Of a stretch of 64,000 bases of DNA, positions 37,971-50,601 are shown piece after piece. Each line of letters opens with the position of its first letter. Positions within the stretch are counted from its first letter, which is position 1. Where the stretch lies: positions 375,453 to 439,452 of the forward strand of contig CAJJDP010000020.1 of assembly GCA_905182995.1 (NCBI GenBank). The letters run 5' to 3'. The stretch comes from Paramecium octaurelia. Taxonomy: Eukaryota > Ciliophora > Oligohymenophorea > Peniculida > Parameciidae. Under the pieces are notes generated by a model. That model worked only from the letters and a program-made list of their open reading frames with translations, did no database searches and was not told where the DNA came from. The position numbers were made by a program, and so were the translations under genes.

Positions 37971-39005
37971 ATGAATTCATCATGTTAATAAAATTGGCCA
38001 GAAATTAGATGTTAATATGCTAGGCATAATGAAATGCCATGTAAATATATTTGCATCGATAATAACTGCAAAAAAAAAAAAATCGTTTGTTTTCGTTGCT
38101 TTTAAGATAAAGAATATCATTAAAATCATCAAGGATTGACTATTGAGGAGTTTAAATAAAAAGTTCAATTAAGATTAGAGAACCTTTTTAAATTAAAGCA
38201 AATTTTATAAGATTCAATAAAAAATTTCCAGAGCTTTATATATAAATATGAAGAATCTGTTGAAGCTCTTATTAATAAGGGTAAACAGTATTCTTCTCCA
38301 GGAGAACTGTTAAAAATTGAAACCATAGACAATTATTTCGTTTTAGAGAACGATCATTTTGCTCCATATATGCAATAACAATTAGAAAAAATACGACAAA
38401 GAACAGATAAAATTACTAAATTTACTTAAGATTTTAAATTTATATTCAATGAAGAAGATATTAATAAGGTTAAGCTGAAAGTAATTAAAATGTTGAATGA
38501 GAAAAAACAACTAGAAAAACCTACTGATTATACAGATGCCATTACAGAATTAAATAAAGCCTTAAAATAATATCCAACTAATTGCAGTTTACTTTCTCTC
38601 AAAGTATCACTTTTTTAATTTTTAGTGTACATGTCTAGCAAATTAAAATTAGATTGAGGAGGCGAAGAAATTAAATGAATATGCTTTTTAAATTAATTAG
38701 AATGATGAAACAGTTCTATTGTTTAGAGCTAAATTGAAGACTGAAAATAAAGAGTATGAGGAATGCATTTAATTATATGATCTGATAACAGAACCTAATA
38801 AGTATTTAGCATACTACAAATGTACTTCCTTCTTATTTATTTAGTGGATTCATTAATTGAATTGAAAAGGGAGGCAGAAGTCAAAAAATTTTTAGAATAA
38901 TGCGATAAATAATTAGGATAGAGTTTTAAATGGAGTTATGAAGAGCATAAAAAAGGGTCAGGTAAAATCAGGAATGAAATATAACATCCATAACCATAAT
39001 AGTGA
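37971..39005 (+). CDS. B-box-type zinc-finger protein with TPR-like C-terminus (329 aa)
   Basis: N-terminal zinc module: C5, C14, H19, C24, C28, C33, C40, C43, then H49 and H53 (CQYARHNEMPCKYIC, CFRCFQDKEYHQNH), a B-box-like C/H pattern. The module spans a run of 13 A (38070-38082) that encodes lysines. A helical middle follows, then ~130 C-terminal residues with TPR-like helices (TDAITELNKALKQYPTNCSLLSLK, NDETVLLFRAKLKTENKEYEECIQLYD). Introns: 38604-38625 and 38822-38844. Second of three zinc modules of this type in the window. Confidence 0.65.
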
Positions 39006-39111
39006 ATTCCCTGTCATTTTTATCTTATGAGAAAGTTAATTTAGATAATCAATAATATTAGTATTTCTTTTAATATTTAATCTACATTTCAATATTTATT
39101 TAATTAATTAA

Positions 39112-39559
39112 ATGTCACTAAATTAATAGCGATAATAACAATAGTAATAAAAACTAGAAATTCAAAGGCGCTTGGATTCGTATGTTAATGCTGTTAAAGT
39201 AAATTAGAGAATAAAAATATTAGGATCTACAAAACGAATTTAAAGTTTATTATGGAATGTTGGAAAGAAATGACGAACCAAATTAGGAAAGATTTAAATA
39301 AACAGCCTTCAAATTTTTAAAATTCGAAAAGGAAATGAATAATTAAATCGAAGAAATTGTTTAGAAAATAATTTACTAAAAAGCAAGAAAATGAATTTTT
39401 GAGTTTTATTTATAATGATAAGAATCAGAACTTAATTTTTACAATCTTAAATCAATAATACAGTATTAAATCTTGTTAAGTTGTTATGATGAGAAGGCAA
39501 CACATCCTGATAATTTAAGAAAGGCCATCAAAATAGATTAAGACATTATGATATTTTGA
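39112..39559 (+). CDS. Small helical protein (125 aa)
   Basis: Not recognised. A Gln-rich start (MSLNQQRQQQQQQK) is followed by helices: LEIQRRLDSYVNAVKDLQNEFKVYYGMLERN, FKFLKFEKEMNNQIEEIQ and a C-terminus with DEKATHPDNLRKAIKIDQD. Three short introns (39199-39223, 39359-39383, 39403-39422) are needed; ignoring the last two gives an early TGA at 39392. The smooth junctions support this model. Resembles small coiled-coil adaptor subunits in layout only. Confidence 0.55.
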
Positions 39560-39744
39560 TTAGTTTAAATTCTATACTTAACTCTTTACTCTTTAATCAA
39601 ACACGATTGAAATACTTTTTTAGATTGAATAAAATCATAAGTATACACTATGTATTGGTTAATAAAAGGATTTTAAATTCGACCACAGATTAATACATAC
39701 TGGGCAGAGTTTGGAAAAGTTGGATCCATTTATTTGAAAGTATT

Positions 39745-41291
39745 TCATTAATTTTAAGTAATTTATTTCATGTTCAAAATGCTTTACTCAACTAATTTCA
39801 CCATTTCAATAATATCATCCAACAATTCATTTCTATACATTGCTTCAATTTTCAATTTAGGTCCACATTTAAAACATTCCTTTTAATATCCTTTTTTGCA
39901 GTCAAAACAGTAGGAATGACCACAAGGTATAATTGTAACTGGCTATTTAATGAATTTATTGCAGAAAGTACAAGCCAGGCCTTTTTAAATTTCTTTCTAA
40001 AAGTTTAGAGATTAAGGAATACATGAGTTTTTTCTAAAATTGAAATAGTCTCGATGACTTATGACATGTTTTTGGGTTTTGAATCACCTAATTTCTTATT
40101 GCATTCATCTATTTTTTAATTTAACAACTTGATTTCTGCTTATTGATTTTTAAGTGTTTTTTCTTGTTCTCCTATGGATTTATGGATTTATTCTACAGAA
40201 TTAGTTTTTTCATTTAAATTCTTAGAGGATGCTTCAATTTTTAATTTATAATCTTCGATTTATTGCGACAATTGATCAAAATTTTTGATTGAAATATCAA
40301 GATTTGCCTTCCATTAATTTATTTCTTTCTAAGGTAAAAGGAATAATAAATACATCTTTTAATTTGTTTTGTTCAGTCAATTGTTATTTAAATTAATTGA
40401 TAGCCTCTTATAATTTATTATTCTAATCCTAAGAATTGACAGGCTACTTCTTAACTTACTCTTGCAATTGATTTTTTTCCTTTTACAATTCTTTAATCTT
40501 ATTCTAAATATTATTGAATTCAGATGACAAACATTCCTCTTTAGCAAGGTATTCTTTTTTGTATTAATCCATTTGATTTTTGATTAATAACTTCTCAGCT
40601 TAAATAGATTCTAAATTCTTTTTTAATTCATCCATTATAGCTTATGATTTGTACTTTTTCTCCTTGGCAATATAAGTATTATAATACTTCGCTCTTCCTA
40701 ATTGATTCCTTCAATTTTTTGGAATCATCTGGCATTTCTTCCTTGGTTTTAATTTTGTGAGTAATGTCATTCAATTAGGTATTGAGTGAGTCTATCGTTT
40801 AATTCAATTAATGTTCTTTTGTTAGAATAGCTTTTTAAACGGTTTCCAATTAGTGGATTTTGTCTTTGTCTTTATCAGTTCCTTATTGTCCTGCATTTTT
40901 ATTGGATTCATGGATGGACTTGAGTTTGGATTGAGCTGCTTGATATTGTGATCCCAGGTCTTATAATTGTTTAGTTTTTTCTTCATTTAATAATTTCTCT
41001 TTAATCAATTCTTGCTTGACAGATTCGAACCCTTTTTCTATGGTAACAATCATGTCATTGCGTAGTTCGATGTCCTTATTGTATTGCTCTAATTTGGTGT
41101 CAATTTGTTTAATGAATTAAGACTCAGCCATTGGACTCTGTTTCTTGGATTTCTTATTGAAGTTTTCAGTTGCTAATTCATATTTGATAGAGGAATGTAC
41201 TTCCAAACTTCAGTTTTCTAGATTAGGTATGCAAACGACCTGGAAATTGCTCATCTTCTGACAACCGTGGTAGTTGTTGTTGTTAGCGCAT
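39745..41291 (-). CDS. Coiled-coil protein with C-terminal RING finger (476 aa)
   Basis: Probable E3 ubiquitin ligase. Most of the protein is a coiled coil (Lys/Glu/Gln heptads). Near the end lies a C3HC4 RING: CTFC, then CGHSYCFDC, then CFKC, with spacing C-X2-C-X11-C-X-H-X3-C-X2-C-X6-C-X2-C and the hydrophobic IIP before C3. Introns: 40663-40687, 40329-40353, 39997-40022, and a 40-nt one at 41200-41239 that is long for this genome. The N-terminus (MRQQQQLPRLSEDEQ) depends on that intron; otherwise translation would start at the in-frame ATG 41131. Confidence 0.75.
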
Positions 41292-41766
41292 TAAATATTA
41301 ATCATAAATCAATGAGGCAATAGGATCAAACTTAAAATCAGATGGCAAAGAAATTTTGCATAAATCAATCAGAACACACTAAGTAAACACTAGAATATTG
41401 AATCTAAGTAGATGCGCAACATATGCTAAAAAGAGTAAGATAAGAAAATTTATTAAAATAAAGATAGAAATTTACAAATCTTAGTTATACCAAACTCAAT
41501 CATTGCTACTTTGAATTAAATGCATGAGAATAATACATTGATATATGAAGATATAATTAATATTTAGCATTTGTGCATCAAAATCACTTATAAACAACTT
41601 AGATTAAATTAGGTACTAAATTTGAATTCTAGATTAACTTATTTTACTTATAGATATATCATATACTATGATATATCTATAAGCTGATTTATTATAGAGT
41701 TCATAAATAATATACTGAATAATTTACGAATTCAAAATAGAATTATTGATTCTTAATAAAAATAAA
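41292..41766. other. 475-nt intergenic region containing a perfect-arm palindrome
   Basis: Between two minus-strand genes. A plus-strand frame of roughly 120 codons without TGA crosses it (with an ATG near 41412, MRNICQKEQDKK...), but its AT-rich end runs into the palindrome at 41647-41683. I cannot call a gene. Confidence 0.4.
41647..41683. repeat. 37-nt inverted repeat (17-nt arms, 3-nt loop)
   Basis: CTTATAGATATATCATA followed by TAC and the exact reverse complement TATGATATATCTATAAG. All 17 pairs match. It lies 5' of the RING gene and 3' of the Dre2 gene, both on the minus strand, so it could act as an RNA hairpin in the Dre2 3' region or as a cruciform. Confidence 0.9.
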
Positions 41767-42460
41767 TCAAATCTTTAATTTGACTTTTCCATTCTCCAAT
41801 TTTACTTAATCTTTCTCTTCTTGTTCTTATAAAAATACATCATCTTACAACACTTTCACTTATTCTCCATCTTTGAATGCAGGTAATCCTGAAATAGTTA
41901 TATTATTAATACCTCTGAATGGACAATTTGCACATCTAAACGCATCGCCGAGATAACAACTACCACAACCTTTGACTGAATTATTTTTTAATTATTCTAG
42001 TAACTATTCTTTATCTTATTTCTCTCTAAAATTAATATCATATTTATGCATACTCCATTTCTTTTCTTCCACAGGTGCAATTAGCACATGCTCTAGGTTT
42101 AGATGCACAACTTTCTACCTATTTTACTTAAACACCATCATCTAGTAATTCGTTCTCATCAATTATTTCTTATTTGCCATTGATATCTACTTATTTGAAA
42201 AAATTGATTTGATTTTAGAATTTTTACTCAATATAATCATATTTTCCATAACAATTATTGAATTCTTGTTGTGGAATATTCAGTTTCTTAATTTATAATA
42301 CTTATTTTATAAATTTCCCTTGACCTTAATTATATAATCCACTGGCTTAAAAGTATGTTATAATCGACTCATTGATCTCTCCTTCATATATTAAAACTCC
42401 CTCTTATTTATATGTATAATAATTTACGATCTTTTAATATCTATGAGATCTGAACAGCAT
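41767..42460 (-). CDS. DRE2: Anamorsin/Dre2, cytosolic Fe-S assembly protein (213 aa)
   Basis: Electron carrier of cytosolic iron-sulfur assembly, working with Tah18/Ndor1. The C-terminal half carries both cluster motifs: a first set around [13 protein letters not shown] (C-x6/7-C-x2-C-x-C), then the conserved [24 protein letters not shown] (C-x2-C-x7-C-x2-C). The N-terminal methyltransferase-like part is short (about 95 residues, [21 protein letters not shown]...), shorter than in yeast or human. Introns: 42026-42053 and 41889-41912, the second between the last CxxC pair and PAF. Start chosen as the first ATG in the frame that reaches GEINESII. Confidence 0.92.
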
Positions 42461-42615
42461 CCTTGAGTGTTAATAATGAATCACATTCAATCTTATTGAA
42501 TGTATTATCTCTAAAGAATTATATTAAGTTTAAATTAGCTATAATTAGTGAATCACTTATTGAGGCTTGTTAATTAATTGTGATTTTAAGGTTCATTAAT
42601 AATATTTTAAATTAA

Positions 42616-44502
42616 ATGCCAAAAGTAGTTGATAGCTATGTGCTTGAGAGAAGTATAGGAAAAGGACAATTTGGAGAAGTGTTCAAAGGATATAATAAGC
42701 AAACAAATGTGGACATAGCGGTGAAATGCGTAAAGAGGTGTTGAGTATTTCAAATATTAGGGAACTGCTGAAAGGGAAGTTTACGGAGTTGTTAGAAAAT
42801 GAAATAAAAGTACTGAGGACTTGCAATAATGATAACATCATAAAACTATATGATATAAAGAAGACTGCCAACAACATATATCTAATAATGGAATACTGTA
42901 ATGAAGGTGATCTTTCATGTATTAATAATTGTCATTTAAATGTAGAGTACATTAAACAAAAGAAATTTTTACTGGAAGAAGAAGCAGTTGATTACTTGCT
43001 TTAAATTCTAAACGGATTTAAAACACTCGTTAAGAATAAGATTATGCACAGAGACTTCAAATTGGCAAATATCCTAAAACATGATGGCAATATTAAAATA
43101 GCTGATTTTGGATTCTCCAAACTTTTGAATGACAACCAAGGTTTAGCCACCACCATGCTCGGATCTCCACTTAACATGGCTCCAGAGGTGTTGAATAATC
43201 AAGAATATGACAGCAAAGCAGATATTTGGTCAATTGGTACCTGTTTTTATGAACTATTATTCGGAAAATCGCCATTTACAGCCACAAACATGGTTGAGTT
43301 GCTCAAGAACATATAAACTAAATAGTTTGTTATCAATAGGAAGGTTAACAACATAACTCCTACTGCAGAGGATCTCTTAAGAAAAATGCTTGTAGTAAAT
43401 CCTAAAAATAGAATATCTTGGGAAGATCTTTTTAAGCACGAAATCAATTTCTATCAGGAAGAAAAGTTAAAGAAAGATCTGGAAACTACACTTAAGGGAG
43501 GAGAATTAATGATGAATATGAGTAAATTTTACATCAAAAATAACATGGTCATTGATCACCCAGCTGAAATCAAGAAAAAGGAGGATCTAAATAATTTCGC
43601 TATGTAAGTAGCTCAAAAGGGTCCTTAGAATTAATAACAACAATATGTTGGACCATTATTAAAGAAACCCTAAGAAGAGAATAATCTTGCCAGATAGGAT
43701 TCAGCCAAAAGTGTTTAGAGTACTCAAGGACCTGTTTAAGATATTGGAAATGAGGAAGTCACTGATAAGGAAACATAAAGAGAAAAAGAAATCAAGGCCA
43801 AAAAACGAAATGCTAATAGGATTTTACATGAAAGAAATATATATGTTTTTCTTGCATCTGTTGCCGAAGAAGCCATGAACAATATGACTATTCAAAACTA
43901 TGACGTCACAGGATTCTTGTTAGTCAAAAAGTTGTTGCAATTAATTGATTTCCTTAAAACAATTCTACAAGACAAATAAAATTATTATCAATTGGAGTAT
44001 ATAATTAATGTTATTTACATCCTAGGTTTTGGGAATAGTTCACCTAAAGTAAGGATTATAAAGACATTCACACATACATTTCAAAGGAATTTGATGTTTT
44101 TAAATCTTACTTTGATTCAATCTATGAAAAAATTAGCATTCAAATTCAATAGAGACCAAAAATGGATGAGGCCATCAAATAAGCTATAAACAACAACTTT
44201 AAATAGAACAATCAATAAATATTAGTCAAATGCTTGCAGGATTATTCAAAGTTATTGATTGAAACTCTTAAAAAAACTAAGCCTTAAGATCAAGTAATTT
44301 ACAATATTTATTTAAGAATCGATAATAATGGATTCATGCTGATAGAGTTTTGGACTGCATTCGATTAGAGGAAACCTTCTAATTTGATGACAGACTTACG
44401 AACTAGCAATTTAATTTTAAATAATATTATGAAAATGACAATTTATTAGAAATGGAAGCCCTCTAGAAAAAGGTGCTCTAAAAGTTTGAGAAACTAAGGT
44501 GA
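42616..44502 (+). CDS. ULK/ATG1-like serine/threonine kinase (603 aa)
   Basis: Kinase domain at about residues 9-265: Gly-loop SIGKGQFGEVFKG, lysine in IAVKC, catalytic loop MHRDFKLANIL, DFGFSK, then GSPLNMAPEVL, which is the GSPxYMAPE signature of the ULK/ATG1 group (here N for Y). The C-terminal ~330 residues are polar with helical blocks, as in ULK proteins that carry an EAT domain. Introns: 42738-42760, 43997-44025, 44294-44316. All catalytic residues are present. ATG1-type function in autophagy is plausible; ciliary ULK relatives are the alternative. Confidence 0.85.
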
Positions 44503-45361
44503 ATTATTATCTGTTCAACGAATATAATAATTATTATATTATCAATTTATTAATATATATATATATATATAAATTTATGACTAATTATCCAATAGACCAC
44601 TTTCCTTTATTGATTTATATCAACTTCTTAGGTATATTATTCATTTAGACACTCGTTCCGGCTGAAAAATATTCAATTAATAGTGTAGTATTTATAAGGA
44701 AACACTTTTTTAAAATTTGTAAATTTATAGAGGAACTTATTTCAAATTTTATTGATTAATATTGAAAAGACAAAGTTATATAATGAGTTTTCTTTAATGA
44801 TAAAAAAAGATGTTAAAAATTGACGTAATTAATTGATTATTCAAAAATAGCTCTTCCAGGAATATGGAAAGAGAAATGAATAATACATTGATAAGATACT
44901 ATATATAGAAATTTTACTTCATTTTAGAAACTAAAATCATTATTAGTAAAGATTACATTTGTTGTCAAGTTGCTAAGTACAAATGAGGAATTTCCTTACT
45001 GAAATTTAGATGACATTTATGGTAAAATCTTAATTAAGTATAAAAGTTTATAAAGTTAACAGTTTAAGGAAGTATCTTGTTACAAAAGTTAAGCATTATT
45101 ATTATATATAAATTAAGAGTTATTCATTCTATTATATTAATGCATCTATGTTAATCTATTGGGTATTATAATAAAGTTAATGTTCTAAATTAAAATGGTT
45201 TTGAATTTATAAAACTGCAACGACTATTTTATAATTATGTTACTACCACATATATTCATAAATTTGATGAACATAAAATAGTCATATAATATTTATTAAT
45301 TTATTGTTATTTTAAACAATTTAAATTTTAAGTAATATAATTTAAAATCAAATAATATTTA
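44503..45361. other. 859-nt intergenic region with an (AT)9 tract
   Basis: Between two plus-strand genes. A simple (AT)n run lies at 44553-44570. No ORF is convincing on either strand. This is long for this gene-dense DNA, so a small gene could be missed. Confidence 0.5.
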
Positions 45362-46764
45362 ATGTAAAGAACTGATGTTTTGGCCAATAGAACAAGCATT
45401 TTAATTGCTTTTTTAGGATTATGTGTTTTGATTGCCATCTTTGGAAGACAATCATCGGAGGATAAAACAATTTCAGAGCGCTTTGAACCCGAAGTGACAG
45501 AATCAGAAATTCAATATTATTTAGAAAATGATATCAACTTTAACTCTAGTGATTAATTTGGGATTCAGACAATACAAGATTGGTTACCTATTTAATCGGA
45601 ATTAGCACAATTGAATTTGGCATTAGAGTATTTTTCGCGCTTAAATTTGGACAAAATATTAGATAAACATATTGGTCTGGAGGAGTAAGTAAATAAATGT
45701 TTAGACTTACAATTGAATGAAGAATTAGAAAAATATTTGAATGATATTAATTCGAGCTCAATAAATAATACTATTAATTAAGATGCTCTATTGAATTATA
45801 ATGCTCTTTTTGAAAAAAAAATACAATTAAATGAGGCAATATTTTACAAAAAAACGTAATTGGACAGGTTGACTGCTGAAGAAAAATAATTGAAATAGGA
45901 ATGCACTCAATATGAGTTGAGCAAATTAGAAACTATCACACTGGAAAGTAAAATTAAACAATTTGACAAGTGTGCTTAAGATATAAATAATCTGGACTCT
46001 TAAATAGTTGAATTGAACCTATTAATTTAATAGCAATTATAGGAATAAGGGAATAAAGAGGATTTAACTAAGGAGTATTAAAGAGATTAGGAACTAGCTA
46101 AGAATATGAGCAGATTATTTAAACCTACCGAAACAAAAAAGTCAGTAGAAATTCATGATGAAAAATTAGGAGGAATTCTTAATGTCTTAGATCAGAACAT
46201 GAAATAGTATAAAACGACTGAGGTATTTCTCAATGGTTTGAATTTCCACCCTGAAATATAAAAAAATTACATTGAAGAAATTCAATAAAAATATATTAGA
46301 TTTTAGAGCTAAAGAGAATAAAAAGAAAAGGAAAAAAATAATTTGTAAAAAGAAATTGATCACTTACAATAATAAAAGAAGGAAAAAAATGAGACCTATC
46401 TGAATGCAGTTAAGAGATTAGAGGAAATAAGAGCGTAGAAAAATGAGTTAAATACTTAAACCTAAGATGACAAAAGAGAGTTGGATTAGATTCTTTATGA
46501 ATTGAAGAATTACAATCCACAAAATAATCTCTAAAATAATGAAAAGTTGGATGCATAAAGGAAATTTAAAGGTAATTAATTATAATATAGTTTATAGAAT
46601 ATTTATATTAACATTTGCAAGAGGATTAATTATGTGTTGAAAAATGTATTGAATACGATTCTCTAAATCAATAAATTAATATTGGAAGATATAGAATTTC
46701 GTTGAAATCAATCTAAAAACATTTCTCATCTTTGGAATTAAAATTTAAAGAATTCAAAATTTGA
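45362..46764 (+). CDS. Single-TM coiled-coil protein (458 aa)
   Basis: Not recognised. A short N-terminus is followed by a hydrophobic helix at about residues 13-29 (ILIAFLGLCVLIAIFG), probably a signal anchor. The rest is a long coiled coil with Gln/Glu/Lys/Leu heptads (residues ~120-400). The 3' exon after a 26-nt intron (46572-46597) adds EYLYQHLQEDQLCVEKCIEYD. Layout suits a membrane-anchored tether or golgin-like protein. Confidence 0.7.
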
Positions 46765-46816
46765 AATTTGAAATTTTTTATTAAAGATATACATAAATAT
46801 TGATGTCAATCTTACA

Positions 46817-48549
46817 TCAAACTAAACTTTAAAGCAATTTATTTTTTTTATCAATTTAAATTTGTTGTGCAGTTTGTTGTCCTTTTATAGAACTTTATCT
46901 ACCCATTGGTCTCCCTTTGAATTCACTTTGATCAGTATTTCCTTCTGTTTCTGTTGGTTTGGATTCCTTGTTGGTATCTTCCGAATGTATTTTTAGAACC
47001 TTCTCTTCTTCTTGAGGGTATTAAGAGAGCAATTCATAATTATCTTTCTTCATTTTTCCAAGCACCGACGGATCCTCTTGTAGTTTTGTAGAGATAGTCT
47101 TTCTCTATAACACTTCCCCAATATTTATTTTCTCTTCTTGAAGCAAGGCTTATTTGGCTTTGTTGACAGACTCTTTGGACATTGGAATAATTGAATTGGT
47201 ATTTGAATTTCCTTTTCTTAGATCAGTGGCTTAAGTTATAGTAAATAAATGAAATACCAAGTTGTCTCAAAGCAAATAATGAAGTTTCTTGTTCTTAAGT
47301 CAAACCCAAGAAGTTAGCTTATTTATTAACAATTCTGGGAGTTCCTAAACATAAAGTCCTTTCTTTATCACTCATTTAACTTAAGACATTGTTCATTCTA
47401 TTTCCACCAATAGTTTTTTCGAACATTTACTTATTTTTTTCAATCTATTCCTGTTTATCTGTTGATTCAATCTTTCCATTTTTTGTATTTTTTTAGATAA
47501 CATTTAAAATGTTTCCATATTCAATTGAATACTTCTTACATATTTTATCTTAGAATTCTACAAATTCATCATCTTCTTTCATCTATTGAACTTTGTCCAC
47601 TATGGATTTGTATATAATTTTCTTAGCCTAAAAGCCTGCTCTCAAAGATTGTATACAATCATCTGGCAATTTAGTTACATCCTCTGCTTATAATTAATAA
47701 AGCTAATATTCATTATGTATTTTTTACAGTTGATTCACAAATAGATATACTTCCATACTCTGATCCTTAATCAAATAATAATTTTTATTCATTGAACACT
47801 CCGACATTTTGAATACATCCAACTATAATGAAGTTATGACTTTTTGTGGAAGTAAAAATTAAGGTTGTGCCTTTTGTCTAAAAGTATAAACTTGCTGTTC
47901 CTCCTTCTGGAACTGTCATTATGCTACCAAACTTTTTTTTGGTTTCCTTAAATAATGGCAACAGAGCCTATTTTTTTTAAATATCTAGAGATCTAATCGG
48001 AATACAACGTTGCAAATTTTGAGACTTTATTTCCAATTCTTACATTTCGGCACTCTATTTAATTTGTGTAATTGGATACATTTTTAAAAGAGTTGAATAA
48101 TTATCTATCCACCTAAAAAGCAATGGCTCCTTATCCAAATTCGACTTCTTCATTTGATACTACCTCGCCCTTTTTGTATACTCTTGTCTTTGATGTTAAT
48201 TCACCTGACAATCAATCGATACAATACCTTCTTAAACAAAGTATATTGGATTCGATCCATCATTACTTGTTGCTATTTTTATATGTTTGATGATCTAATG
48301 TTATTATAAATTATGAACTTCATTAATTTGATCCCCTTTAAGGTTGCTCTCCAACCACATATATGCAGGTGGTCCACTAAAATTCTTAATACAATGCTTT
48401 ATATAAACAACATCATCATCTGTCATATTTGAACCTTTATATAATATCATTCATATGGAAATACCTTGCTCCAACATTTATCGCATCTATTCCTTCCTGA
48501 TATCATCCCAATTTGTTTTTGTGGTAACCTAAATCAATTTATTATACAT
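46817..48549 (-). CDS. Hypothetical protein with an apparent one-base frame slip (~550 aa)
   Basis: Not recognised. N-terminus MYNKLIQVTTKTNWDDIRKEQ; residues ~40-110 form a compact region (MTDDDVVYIKHCIKNFSGPPAYMWLE); the rest is helical and charged. Introns at 48435-48464 and 47230-47257 are clear. Near 47915-47940 the frame must change, and the only suitable intron (20 nt, GTTTGG...GACAG) leaves the downstream frame off by one unless the adjacent A8 run (T8 at 47933-47940 on the plus strand) had nine A. Both sides read as good protein (LLPLFKETKK; then FQKEEQQVYTFRQK). Either an assembly error or a real frameshift. Confidence 0.6.
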
Positions 48550-48855
48550 TTTAGCAATAAAATTAATTAATCAAAAATTATAGTAGTTTAAAGATACGCT
48601 TTCCTTTGCAATCCCACTTTATTAGATTAACTCAATCAAATCTGCCTCACCTATTCAATACTTATAATTCTATACGTATGAAAATGCTGTATATTACTGA
48701 TTTTATTAATTAATTAATCTCTAGAAAACTCAACAAAAATGAACCATGCTTTATTTATTCATCAAAGAATTCTAAATTAAACTCCATTCATTAAACAAAA
48801 TAAATGTCCATAAGCTTAAAATCCTGATTTCAGTAAACTAATCAGATTGATTTTT

Positions 48856-49452
48856 ATGTCAAACCATTAACAAAATGACAAAGATTTGAAATCGCCAACA
48901 AATATTAAAGTTTTATATAAATTCATATAATGTACTTGAGATCCCCATTTTATCGAAGCACTTGGCTTAAAATCAAAATCTTGTGAAAAAATCATTTCTA
49001 ATTTAGAGGTACTAAAATAAAAATTTATTAATAAAATTAATCTGTTAATTAAAGCAAAATATCCATATTTGCAAATGTCAACCAAAGTCAAAATTTCAAA
49101 AAGAGGACAACAATATGAATTATCTTAAAAAGAAAACTATAATCCATTTAGTAATTTATCACTTTGTCCTAAATCAATTATTGCCTTAGCTCAATCATCA
49201 TATGACCCTTAGCTTATAGAATTTACTCTTAATCAGCTTAAAACACCATGTAACTCAAAACATCAAACTCATTTGGATAGAATGAGATAAATTGCAGATA
49301 AATAAGAGACTTTTGTACATGGATCAATCAGCACTAATAGTCAAATAGAAACTGTAATATAATACAGTGATCATTCATTTTATGACTAAATGGAAACAAG
49401 CCACAGAAAAAATAGTTTGCATTATTTTGATGAATCTTATTAACACTTTTGA
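48856..49452 (+). CDS. Hypothetical protein (189 aa)
   Basis: Not recognised. An N-terminal helical region (SLGLKSKSCEKIISNLEVLKQKFINKINLLIKAKYPYL), then a Ser/Asn/Gln-rich tail. One 27-nt intron (48932-48958), in-frame in length but containing the only TGA of the region, which supports it. No membrane segment or zinc motif. Confidence 0.55.
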
Positions 49453-49807
49453 TTTTAGTTATTATAAATAATGTATATTTTATAAATTACTTCTCGAGAA
49501 GATTATCTTATGCAATCAAGTTTTCAAATTGAAAAAATAAGTGGACGATTAAAGAAGTGAGAAAATACGATTGAGCTAAGAGATTCCAAAAATAGTTAAC
49601 CAAAATTTAGTTACAGTGATATTTTCTTAGAATTAAAAACAAATTAAAAATGTACTTATGTGTGTGAAACAAATACTATAAACATTATAAAATGAAACAC
49701 ATTTCTAAACACTTTAGAGTTCTTTGAGAATGTACTTAAATGTAATAAATAATAATTGAAATTTTCCATAAATTAGGAAATGTGAATAAATCAAATAATT
49801 TGAAATT
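49453..49807. other. Convergent intergenic region
   Basis: 355 nt between the 3' ends of two convergent genes. AT-rich, nothing recognised. Confidence 0.6.
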
Positions 49808-50209
49808 TCATTAGGTTTAACTTTAAAGAACTAATAGTTTTCTACCATTCATAATGATGTTAAGTAATTCGAATAATCTCATATCTCCATCTAACCTTTG
49901 AGTTTTTATTTTTCCAATAAGCATGGATAGGTAAGGTTCATCTAAATCTTATATTGATATATAAATATGTTTTACTATTGTTTGTAAGATCATGAAATTA
50001 CTTTGCCAAAGAGTCGGATAATTGTTTGATAGTATTGAAACATGAGAACTTAGAAATTGAAAAATTGAACTCATATTCGTAATCTGGCTTCAAAACTATG
50101 ATTGCTACGTTACTGTATTCATCCTAAAGGTAGACAAATATAAGTATACTATTTATTATTAGGTACATTTTTAGATTCTTTCCCAAATTTTTTATTATAA
50201 TAAATTCAT
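49808..50209 (-). CDS. Small hypothetical protein (115 aa)
   Basis: Not recognised. MNLLQQKIWERIQKCTQQQIDEYSNVAIIVL leads to a mixed alpha/beta region and a C-terminal helix (LDGDMRLFELLNIIMNGRKLLVL). Introns: 50124-50149 and 49948-49975; both are needed to keep the frame open and both give smooth junctions. Confidence 0.6.
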
Positions 50210-50601
50210 TCCTAAGTGTAAATTTGGACTATTTATATATAAAGTACAGTAATTACTTTTGAATACTTTTAATATTTTCAATTAATATCGATTAATCAAT
50301 AATATCCTTCAAAAGTATTGAACTTTTTTTCCTTGATGTTCTAACTTCGAAACTTTGTTGTTTGAGAAATGCACTTTGACCTTATTCAATAATTTTAGAA
50401 GTGGAAGAGGCTTTTTTTAAGATGGAATAATCTTTAAAGCTTTTGGATTTCCCTGTTTTGACCAATTAATGCATTTCTTGACAAAAAGGAATTAAAAAAA
50501 TTAATAGTGAAATAAATTTAGTTGTTTTAATATGTATTCTTTGAGAATAAAATGCTGCAAATTAATAAATGATAAATAATTATACAATATTAAATAATAC
50601 T
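50210..50601. other. Intergenic region
   Basis: 392 nt between two minus-strand genes. It should carry the promoter of the 115-aa protein. No element recognised. Confidence 0.6.

Noticed and set aside
44334-45016. Long minus-strand frame overlapping the 3' end of the ULK-like gene
   Set aside because: When I re-counted it the frame was not consistent through the (AT)n run, and half lies antisense to real exons.
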